Of a stretch of DNA of 9,074 nt, positions 1-4,336 are shown in pieces. The notes beneath the pieces are model-generated. The model was not told the DNA's origin. It worked only from the letters and a program-made list of their open reading frames with translations, and made no database searches. The stretch lies in assembly GCA_039029935.1 (NCBI GenBank), contig JBCCFC010000508.1, positions 1 through 9,074 of the forward strand. Reading direction: 5' to 3'. The position numbers and the translations under genes were made by a program. Source of the DNA: G039029935 sp039029935 (GTDB lineage Bacteria; Chloroflexota; Anaerolineae; Caldilineales; Caldilineaceae). The first letter of the stretch is position 1, and each line of letters begins with the position of its first letter.

Positions 1-23
1 CACCTCCTAGCAGACCACTCACT

Positions 24-263
24 GTGCGACTGAATCGTGTTCTCCCTATCTTCTTTCATCGTGGTAACTCGTCTGGCAGCCAACACAAGGAGAACAGGGT
101 TGATAGCAGAGCAAAAAATGTACTTGATGATACACTCACTGATAAGATTGAAGATAGAGGGCTTGTTGAAAAAATTAACGCTGCATGTCTTCAAATTGAG
201 ACGGGTTTACCTGATGACATGGCGAATATATCTCGTCGCAGACTGCTGGAGGTTGATTGGTGA
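24..263 (+). CDS. Antitoxin of the MazF module (N-terminus uncertain, possibly degraded)
   Basis: This frame ends in a segment typical of antitoxins paired with MazF: an acidic amphipathic stretch followed by a terminal ...RRRLLEVDW. Its TGA stop overlaps the GTG start of the toxin, the usual antitoxin-toxin arrangement. The C-terminal part would wrap around and block MazF. The N-terminal half (about residues 1-30, from GTG 24) shows no recognisable AbrB or ribbon-helix-helix DNA-binding domain. The start has no good Shine-Dalgarno sequence, and the frame is open to the left edge of the window. The true gene may therefore start upstream, or the DNA-binding part may have been lost by frameshift or rearrangement. 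The position and C-terminal character are seen; the antitoxin role is inferred from family knowledge. Confidence 0.5.
   Translation: MRLNRVLPIFFHRGNSSGSQHKENRVDSRAKNVLDDTLTDKIEDRGLVEKINAACLQIETGLPDDMANISRRRLLEVDW
248..252 (+). promoter_or_regulatory. Ribosome binding site of mazF
   Basis: GGAGG lies 7 bases before GTG 260. It favours GTG 260 over the TTG at 257 as the toxin start, and it lies inside the antitoxin reading frame, so the two genes are likely to be translationally coupled. Confidence 0.6.
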
Positions 264-604
264 ATATACAGAAAGGCCAAATTTGGTGGGCGGATCTCGG
301 TGAACCTCAAGGCTCGGAACCGGGGTATCGTCGCCCTGTGCTGATAGTCCAAGACAATCATTTCAATCAGAGCCGTCTTGCCACAGTCATCGTTCTCACG
401 CTCACATCCAATCTCAAATTTCAAGCATTGCCCGGCAATATATTACTCCTCAAACAAGACTCAGAACTGAACAGAGATTCGGTCATCAACGCCACGCAAA
501 TTACAGTTATTGATAAAGTTTGGCTGGATGAATTTGTCTGTGAATTGCCTTGGCCAGTCATGAATGAAGTAGATGAATCTCTGCGGCTGGTATTGGGCTT
601 GTAA
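260..604 (+). CDS. mazF: MazF/PemK-family mRNA interferase toxin
   Basis: The product is a 114-residue toxin that would cleave single-stranded mRNA at specific short sites and halt growth when its antitoxin is degraded. Family hallmarks are visible in order: N-terminal KGQIWWADL (residues 5-13), the GSEPGYRRPVLIVQ loop and strand (18-31) containing the Arg pair of the active site, LTLTSN (46-51) with the catalytic-type Thr/Ser, DSVINATQ (73-80), and the C-terminal DESLRLVLGL. Length matches MazF (about 110-115). I chose the GTG start at 260 over TTG 257 because GGAGG sits 7 bases upstream and the start overlaps the antitoxin stop. All conserved segments look intact, so the toxin is probably functional. 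Its C-terminus is followed directly by an HsdS remnant. Confidence 0.93.
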   Translation: MNIQKGQIWWADLGEPQGSEPGYRRPVLIVQDNHFNQSRLATVIVLTLTSNLKFQALPGNILLLKQDSELNRDSVINATQITVIDKVWLDEFVCELPWPVMNEVDESLRLVLGL

Positions 605-615
605 AAATTTTATAG

Positions 616-732
616 CGCATAGACCGCCTGCTGATGTTAGTGGATGAATTGGAGGCGCAGGTGGCCGAGCGCAAATCACAGGCCGATGCGTTGATGCAGG
701 CGGTGTTGCGCGAGGCGTTTGCGGGTGAGTAG
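616..732 (+). pseudogene. Remnant of a type I restriction specificity subunit (HsdS C-terminus)
   Basis: After an in-frame TAG at 613-615, this frame encodes about 38 residues beginning RIDRLLMLVDELEAQVAER and ending ALMQAVLREAFAGE, then TAG at 730-732. This matches the conserved C-terminal coiled coil of HsdS proteins, which typically read R-[IV]-D-x-L-...-D-E-L-E-...-L-L-x-A-V-L-x-E-A-F-x-G-E. In an intact HsdS (about 400 residues) the helix holds the two DNA-recognition domains at a fixed distance and docks HsdM. Everything upstream is missing and replaced by the MazF module, so no function is expected. The base composition looks richer in G and C than the adjacent toxin genes. The alternative is a very short independent ORF from ATG 634, but the sequence match makes a gene scar more likely. 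Confidence 0.65.
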
Positions 733-747
733 GTCTATATCACACAT

Positions 748-1038
748 TTATTCGCGAGTTTGCCAATGCTTCGGTTCTTTATGCAGATGCATAATCGCGA
801 CAATCAGGATGAATCTGGCACGTTTTTGGTAGACAACACCGTAGGGGAAACGACTAACCAAGCAGCGACGGCTTCGTTTGGAAAGCTTGCTCCACGCATC
901 TGGGAATTCTACAATTTGGTCAATTGTTCGTCGGACTTCATCCGCAAATTCAAAGCCAAGCTCCTCTTGCTGTTCATTGTAATAGTCGATTGCATCAAAG
1001 AACTCCTCTTCGGCAATGCTGAGAAATCTAACGTCCAT
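748..1038 (-). CDS. RelE/ParE-superfamily toxin
   Basis: The product is a 96-residue toxin of the RelE/ParE fold (Pfam ParE_toxin type). Visible features: the N-terminal strand and long helix MDVRFLSIAEEEFFDAIDYY (1-20), a second helix FADEVRRTIDQIVEFP (31-46), the SRFPYGVVYQ strand (62-71), and the C-terminal IMHLHKEPKHWQTR (82-95). This family's usual ending is a His/Arg-rich strand followed by a Trp-x-x-Arg motif. Members either poison DNA gyrase (ParE) or cleave ribosome-bound mRNA (RelE). The antitoxin type and C-terminal pattern favour the ParE-like group, but the target cannot be read from sequence. I chose ATG 1038 because AGGG lies 6 bases upstream and the protein then has family length. 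A longer frame exists back to 1149, but it only reads through the antitoxin gene. The start overlaps the antitoxin end by 11 bases. Confidence 0.88.
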   Translation of the reverse strand: MDVRFLSIAEEEFFDAIDYYNEQQEELGFEFADEVRRTIDQIVEFPDAWSKLSKRSRRCLVSRFPYGVVYQKRARFILIVAIMHLHKEPKHWQTRE

Positions 1039-1267
1039 ATCTTGCCCTATCGACTCTTGCAAAGACATCTGTGGCAGAAACCGTCTGCATTTTTCCTTGA
1101 TCAAAAGCGGAAATCCGGTTTTCAATTTCTTCCGCCCATATTTCACCAATGTGCTTTTTCACATCAGAGGCATCCAAGCTAAAATAGAGCAGTTTGATCA
1201 ATTCAATTTTACCCAACCGGGGCAGTTCAAGAGCTTTTGTATAAATATCATATGTTTGTGCAAACAT
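1028..1267 (-). CDS. Addiction-module antitoxin, Unstab_antitox (PF09720-like) family
   Basis: The product is a 79-residue protein with the signature of the putative addiction module component family. It has an N-terminal helix pattern ALELPRLGKIELIKLLYFSL (12-31) equivalent to the family's LPxxExxELxxxLLxSL. This is followed by a Trp-containing segment (IWAEEIENRISAFDQGKMQ, 43-61) and a C-terminal DVFARVDRAR equivalent to the family's V-x-x-R-x. It should bind and neutralise the toxin encoded just downstream, whose start overlaps this gene's last 11 bases. I chose ATG 1267 because GAGGT sits 5 bases upstream. The GTG at 1279 would add four residues but places that Shine-Dalgarno inside the gene. 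The two genes form one operon with a TATAAT-type -10 box 52 bases upstream. Confidence 0.82.
   Translation of the reverse strand: MFAQTYDIYTKALELPRLGKIELIKLLYFSLDASDVKKHIGEIWAEEIENRISAFDQGKMQTVSATDVFARVDRARYGR
1252..1267. repeat. 16-bp palindrome covering the antitoxin start codon
   Basis: ATGTTTG and CAAACAT are perfect 7-base arms around a 2-base centre. On the - strand the left arm is the ATG start and the next codons of the antitoxin. It could act as an autoregulatory operator, or as a small RNA hairpin over the start, or it may be chance within coding sequence. Confidence 0.5.
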
Positions 1268-1318
1268 CACATACCTCACTTATCTTTAGAATATCGCATC
1301 ACCATCGACAATATGGGT

Positions 1319-1349
1319 ATTATACATGATTACCACCCAATCTAACCAA
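1319..1349 (-). promoter_or_regulatory. Candidate promoter of the antitoxin-toxin operon
   Basis: Reading leftwards, a perfect TATAAT (1319-1324) is preceded by TTGGTT (1344-1349) at a 19-base spacing, which is a little long. The -10 box lies 52 bases before the antitoxin ATG. The -10 match is exact; the -35 assignment is weak. Confidence 0.45.
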
Positions 1350-1452
1350 AGAGTTTGATCTTGAGGAACATGTTGTGTGGCCTTTGGGTATTTCTGGATT
1401 GAGCTTTTCTTACGTATATGAGCATGGTTCATATGGTATCAATTTAGGGTAA
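1330..1452 (+). other. Gap 1280-1572: coding-looking scrap, no recognised gene
   Basis: The roughly 300 bases between the antitoxin operon and the DUF58 gene hold no gene I recognise. Within them, one + frame without a start codon is open from after TGA 1327-1329 to TAA 1450-1452. Its later part reads like protein sequence (EEHVVWPLGISGLSFSYVYE), so it may be the tail of a lost gene. It could equally be chance. The rest of the gap contains the two candidate promoters and the hairpin listed separately. Confidence 0.2.
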
Positions 1453-1460
1453 CAAGTCAC

Positions 1461-1493
1461 CGTTCAGTCAGTGGGGAACCCGCTGACTGAACG
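1461..1493. repeat. Strong hairpin upstream of the DUF58/Bat cluster
   Basis: Perfect 11-base arms CGTTCAGTCAG (1461-1471) and CTGACTGAACG (1483-1493) flank TGGGGAACCCG. The inner bases can continue the stem with a T-G wobble and three G-C pairs, leaving a 3-base loop. No T-tract follows on either strand, so it is not a classic rho-independent terminator. It lies 20 bases upstream of the candidate -35 box at 1513. It may be an operator, a transcription barrier between the two operons, or a mobile palindrome. Confidence 0.75.
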
Positions 1494-1512
1494 AGATAAA
1501 TGTAACCATCTT

Positions 1513-1541
1513 TTGAACCATGTCCGTCTATTGTATATTCT
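1513..1541 (+). promoter_or_regulatory. Candidate promoter of the DUF58/Bat cluster
   Basis: TTGAAC (1513-1518) and TATTCT (1536-1541) are spaced 17 bases apart, each matching the sigma-70 consensus in four of six positions. They end 31 bases before ATG 1573. A promoter here also argues against the upstream GTG at 1471 as the gene's start. Confidence 0.35.
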
Positions 1542-1572
1542 CAATAATCATAGTGATTCAAACTTATTACTT

Positions 1573-2493
1573 ATGTCTAACACATTACAGGCCACAGGCA
1601 GCACACCAGAACGCATTTTGACCCGACTAGAGTGGCGCGTCATCAAGCGGCTGGATGGGCTGTTGCAGGGGGACTATCGTACGCTCTATTATGGCACGGG
1701 CATTGACTTTGCCGACCTGCGTGAATATCAGGCGCAGGATGACATCCGCCACATCGACTGGAATGTGACGGCGCGCATGGACAGCCCCTATGTGCGGCAA
1801 TATGTCGAGGACCGCGAAATCACGGCGTGGTTTCTGCTTGATCTCAGCCCGTCGATGAACTTTGGCCCAATTGACCGTCCCAAGGCATTGGTGTTGACTG
1901 ATTTTGTGGCGACCTTGGCGCGGCTATTGACGCGGGATGGCAACCGTGTGGGTGCAATTCTCTACAACAGCAAAGTCGAGCGCACGATTCCTCCGCTCAG
2001 TGGACGCAACCAAGTGTTGCGGTTGATTCGTGATTTACAGCGCGAAGCTGAGACAGGAAATCATGCAGGAAGCCATACGGGGACCGAGTTGGGTATGTTG
2101 CTGCAAGCAGGGCTAAACACATTCCGTCGTCGCTCACTGATCTTTGTGATCTCTGACTTTATCAGCGAACCCGGGTGGGAGCGTCCACTGGCGTTGCTGG
2201 CACAGCGCCATGAGCTGGTTGCCATTCGTCTGTGGGACCCGCGCGAAACGGAACTGCCCGATGCGGGGCTGATTGTGGTGGAAGATGCCGAGACGGGTGA
2301 GCATCTCTATGTGGATACCAGCGATGCGGGCTTTCGACAACGCTTTCAGGCAGTGGCAGAGGAACGCGAGGCAGCATTGGCACAGAGCATCAAGCGTTCG
2401 GGGGTGGACTTCATCTCGATTTCCAACGAGGAAGATTTGTCTGAGGCCATTGTGCGTATGGTTTCACTGCGAAAACGGCGGAGGGCAGTATGA
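1573..2493 (+). CDS. DUF58-domain protein with a VWA-like fold
   Basis: The product is 306 residues. DUF58 proteins accompany MoxR AAA+ ATPases and VWA membrane proteins in many bacteria and are thought to serve in assembly of metal- or envelope-related complexes; the exact role is not settled. The DUF58 signature is clear at residues 41-65: GTGIDFADLREYQAQDDIRH followed by IDWNVTAR. Behind it is a VWA-like domain with a MIDAS-type D90-L-S92-P-S94, a candidate Thr171 (HTGTEL), and D195 in VISDF, so metal binding is plausible. No membrane segment is evident and the C-terminus is very basic (RKRRRAV). I chose ATG 1573 because family similarity begins shortly after it and the longer GTG start at 1471 lies inside a hairpin and upstream of the promoter. 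The stop overlaps the kinase start by four bases. Clusters of this kind usually have a moxR gene immediately upstream; here there is a toxin-antitoxin module instead. Confidence 0.88.
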   Translation: MSNTLQATGSTPERILTRLEWRVIKRLDGLLQGDYRTLYYGTGIDFADLREYQAQDDIRHIDWNVTARMDSPYVRQYVEDREITAWFLLDLSPSMNFGPIDRPKALVLTDFVATLARLLTRDGNRVGAILYNSKVERTIPPLSGRNQVLRLIRDLQREAETGNHAGSHTGTELGMLLQAGLNTFRRRSLIFVISDFISEPGWERPLALLAQRHELVAIRLWDPRETELPDAGLIVVEDAETGEHLYVDTSDAGFRQRFQAVAEEREAALAQSIKRSGVDFISISNEEDLSEAIVRMVSLRKRRRAV

Positions 2494-2549
2494 GTAAGCA
2501 GAATGTGAGTAAACAGAATATGAGCAAGCAGAATGTGAGCAAACAGAAT
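2490..2549 (+). repeat. Four 15-bp tandem repeats, each beginning with a start codon
   Basis: The unit is (A/G)TGAG(T/C)AA(G/A)CAGAAT, four copies at 2490, 2505, 2520 and 2535, followed by another GTG at 2550. Copies 1 and 3 begin ATG and use AAG; copies 2 and 4 begin GTG and use AAA. The first pair has GAGT and the second GAGC. The pattern indicates a 30-bp double unit that was duplicated and then differed by two T/C changes. The length is a multiple of three, so gain or loss of units keeps the frame. Confidence 0.95.
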
Positions 2550-3167
2550 GTGATTCACCGCGATTGGGATGTACTGCTCGTCGGTGGTCCATCGGGTGTG
2601 GGCAAAACCAGTGTCAGCTACCGGCTGGCGCGCCACTTTGATGTGGGCATCACCGAAGTCGATGACCTCTACATTGTGCTGGAGACGTTGACCACACCAG
2701 AGCAGATGCCCCTTGTCCATTATTGGCAAACCAAGCCAGAGTCGGTTCAGCTATCGGCAGAGGATATCCTAGAGCATCAGATTGCCATCGGTCGGCTCAT
2801 GTTGCCCGCACTCAAAGCCGTCATCGCCAACCATATCGAAACACAGACACCCGTTGTGCTGGATGGCGATTTTATCCTGCCCGCGTTGATGGCAAAGGAA
2901 AATACAGGGAGCCATGAATCTGAGTTTTACCAGCTTGATCGCATCCGTGCCGTGTTTCTCTATGAGCCGGATGAAGCGCAGATTGTGCGCAACTATCTGC
3001 TGCGTGAACCAGATGAGGGTGCGCAGACGGGGCGGGCGCATGTCAGTTGGCTCTACGGCGAATGGCTTCAGGAGGAGTGTGTCAAGCATGGTGTGCTATC
3101 ACTGCCAGCCACACCTTGGGAGAGTGTCTTTGAGCGCATTGTAGCGGGGATTGAGCGCCAACCATGA
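2490..3167 (+). CDS. P-loop kinase-like NTPase (substrate unknown)
   Basis: The product is 225 residues. A Walker A loop, GPSGVGKTS, is at residues 33-41. It is followed by ITEVDDLY (54-61), which resembles the substrate-binding Asp pair of small-molecule kinases. VVLDGDF (122-128) is a Walker B/lid-type strand, and LLREPDEG with nearby Arg residues may form the lid. The overall plan suits the nucleoside/2-phosphoglycerate-kinase-like branch of P-loop kinases. It does not suit MoxR, which is longer and has AAA+ sensor motifs not seen here. The first 21 residues are four SKQN(V/M) repeats followed by another possible start codon, so the native N-terminus is ambiguous. GGAGG (2480-2484) is 5 bases before ATG 2490, which supports that start. 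It overlaps the DUF58 stop (ATGA) and its own stop overlaps the batA start (ATGA), so it is translationally coupled on both sides. Its substrate and link to the Bat proteins are unknown. Confidence 0.8.
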   Translation: MSKQNVSKQNMSKQNVSKQNVIHRDWDVLLVGGPSGVGKTSVSYRLARHFDVGITEVDDLYIVLETLTTPEQMPLVHYWQTKPESVQLSAEDILEHQIAIGRLMLPALKAVIANHIETQTPVVLDGDFILPALMAKENTGSHESEFYQLDRIRAVFLYEPDEAQIVRNYLLREPDEGAQTGRAHVSWLYGEWLQEECVKHGVLSLPATPWESVFERIVAGIERQP

Positions 3168-4228
3168 TGTCTTTTATTTGGCCGACCATGCTATTTTCGC
3201 TACTGCTATTGCCCATCCTCGTGTGGGTCTACTGGCGATTGCGACGACAGCGCACACGGGCAACTGTCAATCTAGGACCGTTGGGGCTGGTGCGCGACCA
3301 AGCAGGGCAGGGGTTGGGTCGCCGTGTGCATGTGCCACCCGCCATCTTTCTGGCTGGGTTGACCGTTCTGCTCATCGCACTGGCGCGACCAGAGATGACC
3401 GTTCGTCTACCCCGCATTGGTGGCACAGTGATCCTCACCATTGATGTATCCAACAGCATGATCGCTGAGGATGTTGTGCCAATTAATGGCGATCCAATTA
3501 ATGGCGATCCAATTGGAATTGAAGGCGAAGCGGTGGTGCAGACACGTCTCAACGCGGCCAAAGTTGCCGCCCAAGCCTTTGTCGAAAACCAGCCATCCAC
3601 AATTGAGGTCGGCGTGGTCGCCTTTGGCAATGGGGGCTTTGTGGTGCAGCCGCCAACCAATCTACGCGGCGACATTGTGGAGGCCATCCAACGGCTGACA
3701 GCATCGGGCAACACATCGCTCGGTGAGGGCATTTTCACGGCACTCAATGCCATTTCCAACGACCCGCTGGTGCTGGACCAAGAAGCCTTTGACTTTAGCA
3801 CGGGCGGCTTTGATGTCTCCCAACTCCAGATTGACAACTATGGTTCAGCCGTGATTCTGCTGTTGACCGATGGCGAAAATATGAGTACACCCGACCCGCT
3901 GAACATGGCACAGATTGCCGCCGAAGCGGGGGTGCGCATCTATACAGTGGGCATCGGCAGTGAAGAAGGAGCCATCATCGAAGTGGAGGGGTTCAACTTG
4001 GTGACACGGCTCGACGAAACCATTTTGGAAGAGGTTGCAAACCTCACCAATGGCCTCTACTTTCGCGCGTCCGATACCGAGTCGCTACAGGATATCTATG
4101 AAGATGTCGATTTACAACTGATCATCGACCCCGACATGATGGAAGTGACTTCGCTCTTTTCGGGCATCGGCTTGCTGCTGTTGCTGATTGGCGGAGGGCT
4201 GTCGATGGTGTGGTTCGGCAGGATTTAG
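3164..4228 (+). CDS. BatA-like VWA-domain membrane protein
   Basis: The product is 354 residues. The N-terminus carries two hydrophobic segments (about residues 4-24 and 58-74), then a VWA domain (about 88-315) and a C-terminal membrane segment (about 331-349), the usual BatA/BatB plan with the VWA domain outside the membrane. The MIDAS metal site is complete: D94-V-S96-N-S98, T184 in GNTSLGEG, and D236 in LLLTDGEN. Compared with BatB in this window, a roughly 21-residue insertion (107-127) follows the MIDAS loop and contains two INGDP repeats. The start ATG overlaps the kinase TGA by four bases; a second ATG directly follows. It is probably translated by coupling, since no good Shine-Dalgarno is near. 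The DUF58 and BatB genes in the same cluster support the assignment. The precise cellular role (aerotolerance, envelope stability or chaperoning) differs between studied members and cannot be told here. Confidence 0.87.
   Translation: MMSFIWPTMLFSLLLLPILVWVYWRLRRQRTRATVNLGPLGLVRDQAGQGLGRRVHVPPAIFLAGLTVLLIALARPEMTVRLPRIGGTVILTIDVSNSMIAEDVVPINGDPINGDPIGIEGEAVVQTRLNAAKVAAQAFVENQPSTIEVGVVAFGNGGFVVQPPTNLRGDIVEAIQRLTASGNTSLGEGIFTALNAISNDPLVLDQEAFDFSTGGFDVSQLQIDNYGSAVILLLTDGENMSTPDPLNMAQIAAEAGVRIYTVGIGSEEGAIIEVEGFNLVTRLDETILEEVANLTNGLYFRASDTESLQDIYEDVDLQLIIDPDMMEVTSLFSGIGLLLLLIGGGLSMVWFGRI
3479..3514 (+). repeat. 15-bp in-frame tandem repeat inside the BatA-like gene
   Basis: CCAATTAATGGCGAT occurs twice without a difference (3479-3493, 3494-3508), followed by a partial third CCAATT. 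It encodes the INGDP pair in the loop after the MIDAS motif. Identical copies suggest a recent duplication. Confidence 0.93.
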
Positions 4229-4293
4229 GGAGATTGGGAGATGGGGAGATTGGGAGATGGGGAGATTGGGAGATGGGGAAGATGGGGAGATGG
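4229..4293 (+). repeat. 16-bp tandem repeats after the BatA-like gene
   Basis: GGAGATTGGGAGATGG is repeated three times exactly (4229, 4245, 4261), then once in a degenerate 17-base form (4277-4293). The array begins on the base after the batA stop codon. One strand is almost purely purine, mostly G and A. Confidence 0.95.
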
Positions 4294-4295
4294 TG

Positions 4296-4327
4296 TCAAC
4301 CCTTCAACCCTTCAACCCTTCAACCTT
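4296..4327 (+). repeat. 8-bp tandem repeats before the acetyltransferase gene
   Basis: TCAACCCT is repeated three times, then TCAACCTT. The array ends 9 bases before ATG 4337 and occupies the place where a Shine-Dalgarno would be expected. It is pyrimidine-rich, opposite to the purine-rich array just upstream. Confidence 0.95.
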
Positions 4328-4336
4328 CTAAAACTT

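Noticed and set aside
37..303. 88-residue frame overlapping the MazF antitoxin and toxin start
   Set aside because: No recognised domain; it runs out of frame into mazF. A resemblance of TRLAANTRRTG to a ribbon-helix-helix segment is too slight to claim.
760..1182. 140-residue + frame across the ParE-like operon
   Set aside because: It is antisense to an overlapping toxin-antitoxin pair with strong family features.
1416..1434. 6-bp inverted repeat ATATGA...TCATAT
   Set aside because: Too short and AT-rich to distinguish from chance.
1461..1493. Rho-independent terminator
   Set aside because: The stem is strong but neither strand has a following T-tract.
1471..1572. Longer GTG start for the DUF58 gene
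   Set aside because: The GTG lies in the arm of a hairpin, upstream of a candidate promoter, and the added 34 residues do not resemble the family.
2346..2729. 127-residue - frame containing HILF/HILL repeats
   Set aside because: The repeats are the antisense of the 15-bp units at the kinase start; no independent coding signal.
2490..3167. Kinase-like gene as a MoxR ATPase
   Set aside because: It is too short and lacks the AAA+ Walker B/sensor pattern of MoxR; it looks like a small-molecule P-loop kinase.
3229..3837. 202-residue open frame on the - strand opposite the BatA-like gene
   Set aside because: It is the antisense of a clearly conserved VWA gene, is rich in Ser/Pro/Arg as shadow frames are, and has no recognisable domain.
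4229..4327. Possible CRISPR array
   Set aside because: The units are contiguous without spacers and too short; they are simple tandem repeats.
4241..4336. Longer start for the acetyltransferase gene
   Set aside because: The extra 32 residues only translate the tandem repeats; family-like sequence starts after ATG 4337.
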